The notes under the pieces are model-generated. The model worked only from the letters and a program-made list of their open reading frames with translations, ran no database searches and was not told where the DNA came from. Of a stretch of 64,000 bases of DNA, positions 1 through 10,936 are shown in pieces (position 1 is the first letter of the stretch; each line of letters begins with the position of its first letter). The translations under genes and the position numbers were made by a program. Source of the stretch: Metallyticus violacea. Lineage: Eukaryota > Arthropoda > Insecta > Mantodea > Metallyticidae. The stretch spans positions 34,041,001 to 34,105,000 of the forward strand of contig CM060831.1 of NCBI GenBank assembly GCA_030762175.1, read 5' to 3'.

Positions 1-3000
1 TCCCTTAAGCCCCAATACATTTGTTTTAACAATGCCTCCAGTCTCCAAAGTGGTTTTGCGGAAGGTATACAAAATACACTTCAAAACCTGCAATTCCCTC
101 TTGGTTTGAGAAAACTGCTGACCAGCAAAGAATAGTTTGAACTTGGAATACAGAGAGTGAGCCAAATCTGTGCAGCACAGTTGATGCTTCAAATTTATTT
201 GCTATCAGGTGCAGTGTTTTAATAAAAATGAATTTTATTTTCTTCTGCAAACCCGGACCTTTCTTAAGCATTTTTTATCTAATTGTCTTAAAGATTTGGA
301 TATTTTCCGCTTTCTTTCTAAAGATAATTCATTGGTAAAATTCCTTTAGCGTACCAAAAGACTGGCGCCATATCTTTTGCTGCATATGAAACCAGCTTTG
401 TCTTCTTTGCGCTGAATTCCCGGCTTTTGTTCACTGTTTTGACTGCTGTTTGAATTTGGTGTGGTTAGTAGAACTAAGTTCCATCCACAGTTATAAGTCG
501 ATGGAGAAAATATACTATGGTCTTCTTAAAACTGTCTAAATACAGTTGCTACATTTTCATAAGAATGCCTGTTAGCGAGGAGGCACCCTCTTGCGCAACA
601 AATGTTTTTCATATGCAATTCTTCGTGTAAAAAATAACCTGTGCGTTCCTTTGATTTCACGCGCCTAAACTCACCTGTAATCTAGTAATTCCAGAACGAG
701 TATTTGTTCAATGGATTCTGCTGCTGTTGCTCTTTTTCAGTGTGGTATTCACTTTGGTATTCTTCAAGACGCTGCTACGTTCGCACAAACTTAAATAAAC
801 TTACTATGAACACGCTTTAAATAGATCTTTGAACACTGCCCTATATTAATTTTTTATCCAGTTTATGAAATACCCACAAGGCGTTTGGTGAAGAAAGCAA
901 ATATAACTATTCCTATTTACTTTGAAAACAAATTAATTATTTTAAATGGTAAAATTAATATAATGCTTGTTTTATATAGCCTAACAATTAAAATAAATTT
1001 TAACAATTGGAAGATATATATAGTAAACAGTAATTAAGCTTGCAAAAAAAACATGTAAGATAATTCACGCATGGGTGGGCTTCGAACTTCGGCAGTTCTC
1101 TTTGCTAGATATCTGCTGTCAGGTACTGGCGATAACAGAACAAGGCTAAGACTCGAGAACAGAGACATGCAGTGAATAGAGCGCTAAGCTAAACAGAATT
1201 TAGCCAAATTAACACTTTGAGAGCTAATATTTTGGTCTTATGGTGTACTAGTAACACCGGCTATCGAATATGCATAGACACTTCTTGGATACCTAATATT
1301 GATTACAGATATCTTACATCGCTTCAGCTATTTCAGCAACTATTTGATACCTTACAGTTTGTGTTCTCGTCCAGCAGTAAGCACAGTTTGGGCTGTACCC
1401 TGAACTTGTTCACTGCCTCGCAGGATGAGGTTACGGCCATTGCATGTAGATGGCTCGCGTTTTGGAGTCCCCTCACGAAATAGCTGAGCATGTTCAGGCG
1501 ACGAGGTCGTGTTTGTACAACAACGACACCAGCTGCACGTCCCGGCTTAGAAGATACCTACAAGACGTTCCTACCCACAACAATCTGATGGATATCCCAA
1601 CGCTAAACTCGGCTAGTGATAAGCCCAGGGAACAACACCCTAAATACTCTCTAGTGCCCTGTCTCACGAACTGGGCATATGAAAGATTAGAGAGAGATAG
1701 AGAACAAAACTCTTTCCTTACGGTATAGATGCACGCAACGCAAAGACAGGCAAAGGTGCGTTCAACTCAATGAACTTTTATGGAAGATACCTTTTATAAT
1801 TTTGCTATACTGTGTTTACACAGTCTCTCAGTTTCATTTAAATTAGTTGCCTTCTTACTTTATTTCTGAGTAAATCTCTTTGATCTTTTTCATCTTAAGG
1901 CTTCTTTTAATGAGCAAAATAAGACAAACCACTACATACATTAAAAGTATCGCTGTTAAATATGCGGTTCGTTCTGTATCGTGTGTGAGGTCAAGCATTA
2001 TCTTGAAGCAACATTCCCTATTTGAACACTTTAATTTTTTAGAAAGGTATTGGCTTAAACGTTAAAATCTCGCAAAATTAAAAGTATCATTAGTTTCACT
2101 TTTAGATGTGGAAGAGCTCGATGGCAAACCGTATTCAGGTGTTTAACTAATCACTGTATTGAGATTAATTAATACAAAACCGACCCATAAGTAATTTAAC
2201 ACTCTTCTTTCTTGGCACGTTTATCATGGAAAATACAGTATTTGATATAAATATATTTGTACACTAGCCCGTATACTTTTATCTGCTTCTTCCACTAGGT
2301 GACAATGGTGCAGTTAGCTTTCAACTTGGAATCACTAAATAATACAAGCTACACACCAAAAGAAGTAATACAATTTATTTTGGCAAAAAATTAAATCATC
2401 CCCAACACTCAGAGGGTTTAAGGAATGTGTACATATGAAGTCATGGCGGTGGATAAAGCATTATCAGTTGGGCGAAAAAACAACAATCGGAAAAAATGTA
2501 AGGTAATAATCATTCACGTCCGGGCGTCGCGTACTGCAACCACATCTGCCGACATCGAGTACGGCAATTTCTCTAGAAGGTTACCGGATACCGTTACCCT
2601 AAAATTTCATGGTTTAATTTCCTTTAACTCTCGCTTAATGTGTTTTTAAGGGAAAGAAAACACAATACCAATAGGGAATTTCTACCTTGCGTTTGATGTT
2701 TGTGTTTGCGGTTATAATATAAGGCGTATGCAAACCATTCCATTGTTTGAGTTTATGGAGTATGTCGATTTGGAATGGTGAGAGGGAGCTTCTTGCCTGT
2801 AAGGGACATTATGTGTTAACACCACCCGAAACGTCACCTCTCATCACGCGCGTTCTCAGGAAAAAGTTAACCCCAGTTTCATATGGCTGACTGTTGTTGG
2901 GTTATAAATTTCAATTAAATATTTTAAAAAATTATAAGATAACAGATAACCATAGTAAAAGAGAAAACAATAACACTGTTGTCTGACGCATTATATGGGG

Positions 3001-3093
3001 GAAAACTTCAAATATTGCATTTGATGCGCTCATGAAGAAAATCCCCAACAGCGATAATTAGCCGTTTAACTACCAGTAAACCGATTGGCAGGA
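1..3093. other. unassigned AT-rich stretch
   Basis: No gene, transposase or SINE is recognisable. The short open frames (26-271 on minus; 1217-1483 and 1450-1728 on plus; 2425-2649 on plus) carry no motif I know. Base composition rises locally at about 1200-1730 and 2500-2600, which may mark old repeats. An exon with unfamiliar sequence cannot be excluded. Confidence 0.5.
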
Positions 3094-3096
3094 TTA

Positions 3097-4351
3097 GACC
3101 CGGTTGCATAAACGTTGCTAACTCGAGATTATTTTTAATTGTAATTTAAAAAGTAACTAGAGGTTAATCATACTTTCTGTTGGTTAAAATAATCTCAGAC
3201 TATGTAACCTTGAGTTTTCAATAACCGTCAAACCGGTGACAACACCGGGAAATTCCTGTTTAGAGCAACTTGATGTTCAAATGTTCAACCTGAGAAAATA
3301 CATTTTTATTCAGTTGCCCGCCTCCTAATTATATGTTTTTTTATTAATATGTTTTCAAAAAGAGATAAGAAAATGTCAAAGTAAATACGAGTGGCAAATT
3401 TTAGCAAATGTGAGGATATTATTATTGATCTGGTGCTAAAACATAAGGGAATAATTGAAAAAAAAAACAAACTTTTTTTTTCTAAAATAAGGATAAAAAA
3501 TGTACATGGAATTGACAGAGTATAATTCTATTGTTAAGACTTCTGCATCATTACTCCAATAGGTGTGTACAGTCTATGGCACCTAAAACTGCAGGAAAAT
3601 TGCGAATGTTATAGAAGCATAGCATCAATTTCTTTACATCACCCTCTTCGGTTGGCATTTTAATGAACTGAGGCCTTTCTCTAATAACTTTATGGATGGT
3701 TCTATAGGCAGTTTCTTTCTCCTCTTTAATATATATTCAATAACTATTTGGAAGCTCCCTGTCGCATGGAACCTTAAAAGTTATATCATGAACTTCGAAT
3801 TCAAAGTAAGATTTCGCGTAGTCTGTGATTGTAATGGGGAACGTAATATCAGTTCCAGTTCTTCGACATCTTTTGCTAAGCAAAATCGCATATGTAATTG
3901 TTTGTATTTCAGTTCTAGGAACGGATTGTTTCTCTTATGAAATACATGAGATGAAAGGTGAAATTCATAATCGGGTGAGATATTTAAGAAACCTGTACAA
4001 TATGGCGCTTGTAAAGTTAACCTAACATATCCTACAATTGAACGCAACTCTGTATGTTATTATTACACGGCAATGAAAATTGGAACATTGAAGAAACTTT
4101 ATACAAAATCAAATTAAAATACACGTAAACTTGCCATTTTATTTATAAATGAAGTTTTTATGCTTCTGTACTCTGGGAAATTTTTATTTAACGATTACTA
4201 AACTCCAGTTAGTGCTTTAAATTGTGAAAATTTTAGTTGGATATAATGGAGGTTAAGAAAAACAATCTTAGATTAATGTTTATACAACCAAATCTCAAGT
4301 ACATCTGATGGTTAATTTTATGCCATAAACTCAAGTTTATACAACTGACCC
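3097..4351 (-). mobile_element. PIF/Harbinger element, internally deleted, copy 1
   Basis: The ends are imperfect terminal inverted repeats: gacccggttgcataaac at the left, and the reverse complement gggtcagttgtataaac at the right. They are flanked by the 3-bp target duplication TTA (3094-3096 and 4352-4354), the TWA-type target known for PIF/Harbinger. The minus strand encodes the first part of a HARBI1-like nuclease (separate entry), followed directly by AT-rich 3' sequence. A second element with the same ends and the same truncated coding segment lies at 22809-24037 in the opposite orientation. At about 1.25 kb it is far shorter than an autonomous Harbinger, which usually carries both a nuclease and a Myb-like gene. 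It is therefore a non-autonomous derivative, now decayed by stop codons and frameshifts. Confidence 0.85.
3550..4047 (-). pseudogene. HARBI1-like nuclease fragment (copy 1)
   Basis: The open stretch 3781-4047 on the minus strand includes FHKRNNPFLELKYKQLHMRF and FCLAKDVEELELIL, matching the N-terminal region of HARBI1-like nucleases (typically FRFRLSK followed by a LLE helix). Continuing leftward in shifted frames are GSFQIVIE, a PSIK segment and the counterpart of a GFYNIRNFPGVLG motif, ending near 3560 at the region around the first catalytic Asp. The DDE domain beyond this point, including the second Asp and the Glu, is absent. HARBI1 proteins are about 350 residues; less than half is represented. 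Intact relatives cut DNA during transposition, or are domesticated; this copy cannot make a functional protein. Confidence 0.8.
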
Positions 4352-4354
4352 TTA

Positions 4355-5619
4355 GTGAAGTTTCATCTGAATTTGTTAAATAGTTACTTTATTTCGTTTT
4401 GTTTTAAAAGAAAATGAACACTATACACATTTTACTTCTTTAATATTATTGGAAGAGAAATTTGAAATTAAATATCTCGGTAGGCCAACTCCAACTATTA
4501 ATTTGAGTTAAACTGTGATTTCAGACCATGGATATTATATACTATTTTATGTAGATTTAGACTTCATTATGCATATTTCAAACATTACTAAAGGGTGATT
4601 AGTAAGTTCGGTGCATGAAAACCAGGAACACTGTTGTATTCTTTAAAAGGGAGAAGGTACCGAAGTATATTTGCATTATTGATCAGTTATCGTCAGAATA
4701 CCTATGCACCCATCCTTTTGTGAAATCCTCAGGGTTCCATAAATGTAATAGAGGTTTGATTACTGGTATGAGCTTAAGAGATGAGAGATTACAAATAGAA
4801 AGTGAATTCCTCAAAGTTACGTATAATAGGCTGGATCCTCTTTCACAGTCCAAAGTGATCACAGTAAGGTATTAACTGAGAAAACTAATTTCTGCTCTTA
4901 AAGAATGTTCCCTTTACGGTTGTATATACAATCTCCTAAACTATCTTTTGTATTTGGTACATAAAGAACACACATCTTACTTGACTTTTCCCCCATTGTC
5001 CATGAGCTGGCAATGTCATTCTCTCTGTCGGCTAAAACCAGACTGGAAAAAACACCCATCGGTCGTCGCTTTGGTAGCAAAACATGTTACACGAACAGAG
5101 CAATGTAGAAGTGGATTTATCCTAACAACCAACCAAACCCGCCTCTTGTTAGTTGTTTTTTTATTTTATTTTGCTGATTGGCAAGACACAACCATAACTA
5201 TTCGAAACCACATGCTCAACTGTGTAGAACTGGTTTCAACGTTAAAATAGAACAATTTATATTGCATTTGTGAATTTTGACTTGGCAGCTTAGGAAAATG
5301 TTGTTTGCACTCAGTGCTGTGAATAATTTAACAATGAAATTAATTTAAAGTTAAGAAGAAAGAAAACAAATTTCTCCATAAACATAGTAAGAGGATTGCG
5401 TTCCCTGCCGGACGGCGTACACCCGCGTTTCTCCTCCACTACAGCCAGGAGAGTGCATTTTGTTATTTAGTGCGTTACTACCATCTGTTTTTTATTAAAT
5501 TCTCTCTCTTTCGCTTTCTGTTATGTTCAGCCTCGTGCGTATGAGTGTTAATTATAATTATTAAGATTCTAGAAGCATGCCACATTCTGCAAAAGCAGCA
5601 TTGAAGTTGTGTAGCTCGG
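4355..5619. other. unassigned stretch with possible mariner end
   Basis: No confident gene. At 4591-4612 the sequence agggtgattagtaagttcgg resembles the terminal repeat style of mariner elements, but no matching opposite end or transposase was found. The open frame 4615-4875 (86 codons) and those at 4898-5250 have no recognisable motif. Confidence 0.3.
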
Positions 5620-5730
5620 GATTATGCAAACGCAACCGCCGCTAATTCAGACAAAAGACGAATAATAACCAAACAACTGGCTGTTCAACTTAATATTTCC
5701 GTCAGCAATGTCAGCGCCGCAACTATTTAG
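5620..5730 (+). pseudogene. possible transposase helix-turn-helix fragment
   Basis: Read on the plus strand, this piece gives SDKRRIITKQLAVQLNISVS, which resembles the second helix-turn-helix of mariner transposases (typically DRR.T..ELA..LGIS.GS). It is cut off at the start of the SINE-B at about 5736. The match is short, so it could also be another DNA-binding protein or chance. Confidence 0.3.
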
Positions 5731-5735
5731 ACAGA

Positions 5736-5861
5736 ACGAGTGGCCGAACTCATTAAGGTACGAACTCGTGAGCTGGAGATCTGGGGTTCGATTCCTGCTA
5801 GGACTGTTCTCTCTGACTAAGGAAAAATTTTCAGGTTTTTCTATGACCTCATAAGTGGCTA
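5736..5861 (+). mobile_element. SINE-B, 5' half (interrupted)
   Basis: The tRNA-like head of SINE-B includes gagtggccgaactcattaag (A-box region), cgaactcgtgagc and the B-box ggttcgattcc. Next comes the family's conserved post-head segment (gactgagg, caggtttttc and cctcataa in the consensus). The element breaks at 5860 and its 3' half resumes at about 6154. Between the halves is a separate inverted-repeat element. Confidence 0.85.
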
Positions 5862-6153
5862 TACCCTGACCGCTCAAACTCCGGCTCTGACTTAAGCCGT
5901 GACCGAGAGAAGCAGTGTTGCCAGTTCTGTATCGCTCTTTTATGACCTGCTTATTTTATGCTTTGATTCTGACGAACCACAGTCATGATGCTGTAATAAT
6001 AACTATAAAAATAAATATAAGAACTATAACAAGAATAATAAGACCGTGAATCGTCGACACACAAAAGAAACCAGCTTTATTTGAACCAACACTTTTCCCT
6101 CTTTTTCTTTACACTCACGAAACGTCAGGGCAGGAGACTGAGCGACCAGGGTA
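5862..6153. mobile_element. MITE-like inverted-repeat element inside SINE-B
   Basis: The left end begins taccctgaccgctcaaactc. The reverse complement of the right end begins taccctggtcgctcagtctc, and pairing continues for about 30 bp with a few mismatches. A TA dinucleotide lies at each boundary. The element is about 290 bp and has no coding capacity, so it fits a TA-targeting MITE (Tc1/mariner-like). It splits a SINE-B whose two halves remain in order, which shows it is younger than the SINE. A few SINE bases (the aaatgccgg region) are lost or diverged at the junction. Confidence 0.7.
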
Positions 6154-6278
6154 CAAACGTAGGCCTGAAATGCTTTCTTCTTTAAAAAAAACTTCTTTCC
6201 CAATTTATCATTTCATCTCATTTACCACTAGTGGCCACCGTCTGCGATGCCACAGCATAAAAAGGGCGTTAAACACTA
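6154..6278 (+). mobile_element. SINE-B, 3' half (interrupted)
   Basis: The sequence contains aggcctgaaatg, a polypurine-like stretch, cccaatttatcatttcatct, ccaccgtctgcgatgcc and gggcgttaaacact in the order seen in the full-length SINE-B copies at 9135 and 53517. It continues the 5' half at 5736-5861. Confidence 0.85.
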
Positions 6279-6440
6279 TGAAACATTCAGCAGTACTGCA
6301 AAACTTGACCAATGAAACCTAACTGGTGATCATCACACATTACTTGCTGGTTACGAGACGAAGTAACAGTTTCTTGCCACACATGAACTCATCATTTCGA
6401 GTATGGGACCAGGGGTGGTACCAGCAGAACTATAAGCTTA

Positions 6441-6795
6441 GCCGATAAGATCATGGTCATCTTCTTCTATAACTCTGAAGGGATTGTCGATGTGCAACAG
6501 TTAACTCTGAGATATATGTTAAAATGCTTTGGAAGCCGAAGAAAACTTTTTGGTGCATCTTGTCTCAAAAAGATGTGAACAAAGTTCTTATTGGTGATAA
6601 CGAAGCGCTGTACAAATTTTTGCACACGAGAAAAGAAATGGTGGACTGTCATTTGTCAAACATCCTACAGCTTGATTATTGTGATTTCTAATTTCCGCCT
6701 CTTCATCCCCTAAAATGTTTGACGATGATGAGGAAGTCATAGCTGCAGTACAAAGACAGATCTGCAAAATGGAACCGCGAGACACTGCAAGAAAA
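6441..6795 (+). pseudogene. mariner transposase relic
   Basis: Read across shifting frames, the plus strand gives ADKIMVIFFYNSEGIVDVQQ (a K.MV.FFYD..GIV segment of mariners). Further on is a segment corresponding to the HPPYSPDLAP..F.LF region (seen here as CLTNILQLDYCDF), then FDDDEEVIAAVQRQICKM-like sequence near 6718-6770, typical of the last quarter of the protein. These are catalytic-domain landmarks of a DD34D enzyme in the right order, but the reading frame is broken many times. It stops at the minus-strand SINE-B fragment at 6799. Confidence 0.7.
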
Positions 6796-6798
6796 AAA

Positions 6799-6876
6799 AT
6801 GGTCCTGGCGGGAATCTAACCTCATACCTACCGTTCACGAGTCCGTGCCTTAAGGGCATCGGCCACTCGTGTCGGT
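6799..6876 (-). mobile_element. SINE-B head fragment
   Basis: The reverse complement reads cgagtggccgatgcccttaa, cacggactcgtgaacgg and a B-box-like gaggttagattcccgcc, ending in aggacca. Only the tRNA-like head of SINE-B is present. Confidence 0.8.
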
Positions 6877-7364
6877 AAGCTCATACCTGCACAAGTATTA
6901 CAGCTTTTGACAACTGGTTTTTCATAGTACGCAAATACTTTCTGCCAGCTCGAAACTAAAATAACCTCCTGTTAAATCTTGAAAATAGGCACTGATTCTA
7001 GTGAGTTCCTAAGATGAGCTTAGATATTTGTTTGCATCATTGTTGATTTTTACTTTCTAGCGAATGTGTTTTAAAGGAACATACCACAGTATCACAATAT
7101 ATAAAAATTAAGACTTTAAACCTTTATAGTTTCCAAATCTTGAGCCCCATAGTTTTATGAATTTAAATGGAGGGGGATTAGATATCGTAGCAACAATGTA
7201 AAATGTCACGTGGGTGCAGCATAAGAGTACAAAATGATTGTTATTTCAGGAACTCTCGCATAAAACAAATGGCCATGATTGAATTTCCCATCATTAATTC
7301 AATTGATATTTGCTCTTGAATAAAAATGTCTATGCCGTTGACATCATACATAAGAGCGGAGAAA

Positions 7365-7885
7365 CAAAATCGTCGACAAGCCTCGAAGCGGCCAGTCAGC
7401 GATTACAAGTGACTGAAGACAAAAGTTGAATCAAAACGTGAAATGTGTGAATTCAGAAAAGCAGCTGCGATCATCATCAAGGAGCTTGGCTGCAGAAACT
7501 TTGTACGCATTGGATCCCGAAATGCTGACAGATGATCATAAAGGGAACTTTTGCCCGGAACTTCTGCAACATTAAACAAACGAGGGAGAGATTTTTCAGT
7601 CATGCATCGTCACAAGAGACAAAGCCACAAGAGACCGTCATTGGAATGGCAGCATAAGACTTCACCGCGCGAGAAGAAATTCAATTTACCCTCTGTGGAT
7701 AAAGCCAGGCGATAGTGTTCTGGGACAAAGTTGGAGTGTTGTTTGTGAACTTCATGGAGAGAGGCACCACGATTAACTCAGGACGATAGGATGTGGAAAC
7801 ACTAAAGAAGTTGAAAGCTGACATTCGTAGCGTTCGGCCGAGAGAAACATAAATATACGAGCTACCTTCTCCAGGACAACTCATT
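7365..7885 (+). pseudogene. mariner transposase relic
   Basis: Segments in order on the plus strand: DKPRSGRP (the linker RSGRP of mariners) near 7375; IKELGCR (second helix-turn-helix) near 7480; ETKPQE and KTSPREKK near 7620-7670 (ETK.QS..W and SP..KK); and GVLFVNFMERGTTIN near 7735-7775, followed by VETLKKLKADIRSVRP near 7797-7845. The region between the helix-turn-helix and the first catalytic Asp is shortened, and the last Asp region (HDNARPH, YSPDL) is missing. Stops and frameshifts make it non-functional. Confidence 0.8.
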
Positions 7886-8611
7886 AACTAATTTTAGTTT
7901 AATGGAATTAAATAATTGCTAGAGTATTATTTATGGGCTTTTCTTCCTCATTCATTTTAGAAACCCGGATCTGGTACCTTCAGATCATCTTATTCGTCCC
8001 TAGGATGCACTCCATGGTTACTATAATATGCACAAAGATAAGAGTTGTCTGTTGAACTCAGAAAATCCACAACGCCGAGTTGGAATACAGGCACTTCATT
8101 TTCAGATGACAGAAGTTCATAGAAAACAACGACTTTAGGATAAAGAATAATATTATTAAAAATACAGAAATACTTCACGTAAATTTCATAATTAAAAATC
8201 ATACTTTTTTTCTTTATTGGCGCACAGCCCATATAGGGCCGAGATTATTATACAAAGTATACTTTTAGTTCCTTATTTTCCCACAGAGAGCAGATTAACA
8301 AGTAGTAAGCTCGTTGTCTCTATCATCTAGTGGGAAACTAGCGTATTACTTGCATGTGAATGAACCAGAAAATTTGTCTAGGAACCTCTTTTTTAAGATA
8401 TTATGCAGTTCTTTAACGTGCCATAAATATGCGACGTGGAATCCACGTCTGTTTATAAAAAATTAACCAACTTCAGTCGAGTTAATTAACGTTTTATAAA
8501 AAAGATGCAGGAGACTTCACCATTGTACCTACAAATAAATTACAGAATAAGTTACAAATGGTGAAACATTTTTACCCCTAATTTTTCTACAGTTATCTCG
8601 ACCATCTTCTT

Positions 8612-8885
8612 GATCTAGTGACTAGCGTTGCTGGCCGGGAGGTCCTGGATTCAATCCGCATTGCCTGCTTAAGAATTATGATCGTTAGGAAGATCTGGAA
8701 CGGAGTCCACCTAGCAGCCTCGTGAGGTGATAGGAGCTGCCTGATAGAGATGTGTCGTCCTTCGATCTCGAAAGTCGTGTAATAGACTTATTATCAATGA
8801 AGTCGCAGGATGGTGGTAGAGGAAACAGCGGTCGCTGCGGCATGCAAAAGCTCGATATCGGGCAATGGCGCCATAGAGGTGGAGG
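8612..8885 (+). mobile_element. possible tRNA-derived SINE (third family)
   Basis: A tRNA-like head with gactagcgttgctggccggg and a B-box-like ggattcaatcc (8647-8657) begins the segment. A G+C-richer body follows, including gtagaggaaacagcggtcgc. A short similar stretch (gtagaggacgcagcggttgc) occurs near 20071-20090. There is no clear target duplication and no second full copy in the window, so the family assignment is tentative. Confidence 0.4.
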
Positions 8886-9020
8886 AATTTTATCTCAAAT
8901 TTAACAGAACCTAAAGAACTATTTCACGCGGAATTTTCATTTTAAAATTTCCCAATCTGAATTACCACCAATTTAACAAATTCAATTTAAACAAAAACAT
9001 GTCATGTTAGATAGTGAGGC

Positions 9021-9130
9021 GAAGTTTAAAACCAATATTGAATTAATTTTAAAGTCTATCCACTCACGCCGGCCTCTCCCAATTTGAAATTTCAAATGAC
9101 ATCCCTACCTTTTAGATACTTCAATTTAAA
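9021..9130 (+). repeat. left terminal inverted repeat of a ~0.8-kb element
   Basis: This arm pairs with the reverse complement of 9699-9809. Both begin gaagtttaaaaccaat, share a tttgaaatttc/ctatgaaatttcgaatgaca-type middle and end in a tcaattttaa-type sequence, with roughly three quarters of positions matching by eye. No transposase lies between the arms. The interior contains a SINE-B insertion. Confidence 0.65.
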
Positions 9131-9134
9131 AGAG

Positions 9135-9402
9135 ACCGCCATGGGTGGCCGAGGTCGATAAGGCGCGAACTCGTGAGCGGGAGGTCAGGGGTTCAAATCC
9201 CAGCAGGACCGTCCTCCCAGACTGAGGTTTTTTTCCAGGTTTTCCTCAGTCCTCATAAATGGCAAATGCCGGGGAGGTCCCTAAACTTAGGCCTGGAATG
9301 TTTGTTTCTTATAAAAATCTTTTCCCAATATATCATTTCATCTCATGTATCATCAATGTCCTCCGCTTGTGGTGCCTCAGCAGTAAAAACACTATTCACA
9401 CA
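9135..9402 (+). mobile_element. SINE-B, full length with target duplication
   Basis: The 13-bp direct repeats caatttaaaagag (9122-9134) and caatttgaaagag (9403-9415) flank the element with one mismatch. The head carries gggtggccgaggtcgataag (A-box region) and ggttcaaatcc (B-box), like a class II tRNA (Leu or Ser type). The body has gactgagg, ttttccaggttttcctcagt, cctcataaatggcaaatgcc, cttaggcctggaatg, atcatttcatctcatgtatc and a cctcagcagtaaaaac 3' end. It is transcribed by RNA polymerase III in principle and mobilised by a partner LINE that I cannot identify. It sits just inside the left arm of the inverted-repeat element 9021-9809. Confidence 0.9.
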
Positions 9403-9698
9403 CAATTTGAAAGAGGATTCAAGTGTTATCATATCTTTTATTGTCTATTTCTGCCAGGAAACCTGGACTGTTATTGTTGTTTGAATTTGGTACTACTGAC
9501 TAATCCTCTTCATTTTGTTCTTTCTGAGAGGGTATGCACCATTTTGAAACGATTTACTATCCAAAACGCAACTGTTACATTAAATGAAATAGTATTATAT
9601 TATTATTTTGTAAAAATGCAAACAACTATAAAAACAGTCCAGGTTACGAGGCGGTGATGAACAACATATTAAAGGATGTGATAGCCATTACATTCCCC

Positions 9699-9809
9699 TT
9701 AAAATTGAACCATCGAAAGATAGTGAGTGTCATTCGAAATTTCATAGTGGGAGTGGCAGGTGGTGAGAGGATGAAACCTAAATTTTAATCAAAATTGGTT
9801 TTAAACTTC
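9699..9809 (-). repeat. right terminal inverted repeat of a ~0.8-kb element
   Basis: Inverted partner of 9021-9130. Without the SINE-B insertion the element would be about 0.5 kb. That size, long arms and no coding sequence fit a MITE or fold-back element. Exact outer ends and a target duplication were not located. Confidence 0.65.
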
Positions 9810-10610
9810 TCCCATAACATCCAAATTTACGTTGACACTCATCTCTGCGACAAATGTGACTTTGAAGGAAAATTGAACTCTGAGGTCAAATGGCACCATT
9901 TTAAGTGATAGATATTATAATGCGGAACCTTTTTTGTGAAATACTGTATGTTCTCTGACGCTTCGTTTAGGAGTTGTGTAATCCTTTTCTGTTTCCAACG
10001 TTAAAATACATGACGTTGCTTTGTTCTCGCCGTGTACCTCTATGTGTAGTCTATGCGTAGGGAATTGAATGCAAGCATCTATTGAAAACGGACGTAATTG
10101 TTTTCACTTAGTGAACCTACATGATAGTTTACGGGGAGAGTAGAGGAGACGGCCATCCGACTTAACGTCCAAAATTTTTTTTTTTGGGGGGGCATGTGCA
10201 GAGTTCCTACGCATGACTCGATTAAGATCTGATCTGATCTTGACACAGATTTGGATCTTAGGCTACACAGGCTTGAAATATTTGACGAGTCCAACAGGCA
10301 CTTATACAATGATATAATGAATGTTGGCAGGCATTTTGAAAACCTGTAATCTGCCTCCAGATTGCTTGCAGAATAAACTGCTAATATATCATATGTGCTA
10401 AAAGTACCTAATACATTTGTATGTATTCAATGCTTATAACTCCTAAACGACGTGAGAATATAGGTCAGTTAACAAAAAATGCTCCTCATTTTGAGATCTA
10501 TTTTCCTTAGAATTTGTCACAGTTCATGACTCTTTCTGTACAGTAAAATAATACTATGCAATTTTTCCTTCGGGTTTCAAGAATTTTGTTCATAACTAAG
10601 TAATTTACAT
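9810..10610. other. unassigned stretch
   Basis: No recognisable gene or element. It includes a T-run followed by a G-run near 10171-10193. Confidence 0.5.
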
Positions 10611-10623
10611 AACTTTTATCTAT

Positions 10624-10923
10624 CTGTCGGTCCTGGAGGTGTAGTGGTAACCATACTTGCCTTCTAAACCCAAGATCGCGGGTTCGATCCCGGCCAGGTT
10701 CGATGGATTTTTTCGGACGTAAAAATCCTAAGTATGGCTTCCTTCGGAAGGGAAGTAAAGCTGTGGGTCCCGTGTCGTACATTTACGGCACATAAAAGAA
10801 CCTCAAGCCTGAAAGAAAAGGCCTCTGAGCAAAATTTATCGGCCATTTCACGCCCTGAATTGAACGGGGCGCTGGTGACTGGGGATGTTAAACAGCGTCC
10901 GAAAATAAACCAAATCAACAAAC
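10624..10923 (+). mobile_element. SINE-A, full length with perfect 13-bp target duplication
   Basis: The direct repeats aacttttatctat at 10611-10623 and 10924-10936 match perfectly and define a 300-bp insertion. The head has gtgtagtggtaacc (A-box) and gcgggttcgatcccggcc (B-box ggttcgatccc), so it derives from a tRNA. The body is long and distinctive: gatggattttttcgg, gtaaaaatcctaagtatggc, ttccttcggaagggaagtaa, gtgggtcccgtgtcgtac, a polyadenylation-like cacataaaagaacctcaagc, and a 3' end gatgttaaacagcgtccg with aaataaaccaaatcaac. Its perfect target duplication makes it one of the youngest insertions in the window. Shadow open frames at 10664-11072 on both strands lie within it. Confidence 0.93.
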
Positions 10924-10936
10924 AACTTTTATCTAT

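Noticed and set aside
10624..10700. Possible functional tRNA gene (A- and B-boxes present)
   Set aside because: It is the head of a 300-bp SINE-A with target duplications; the acceptor stem does not close and the same head recurs with the SINE body.
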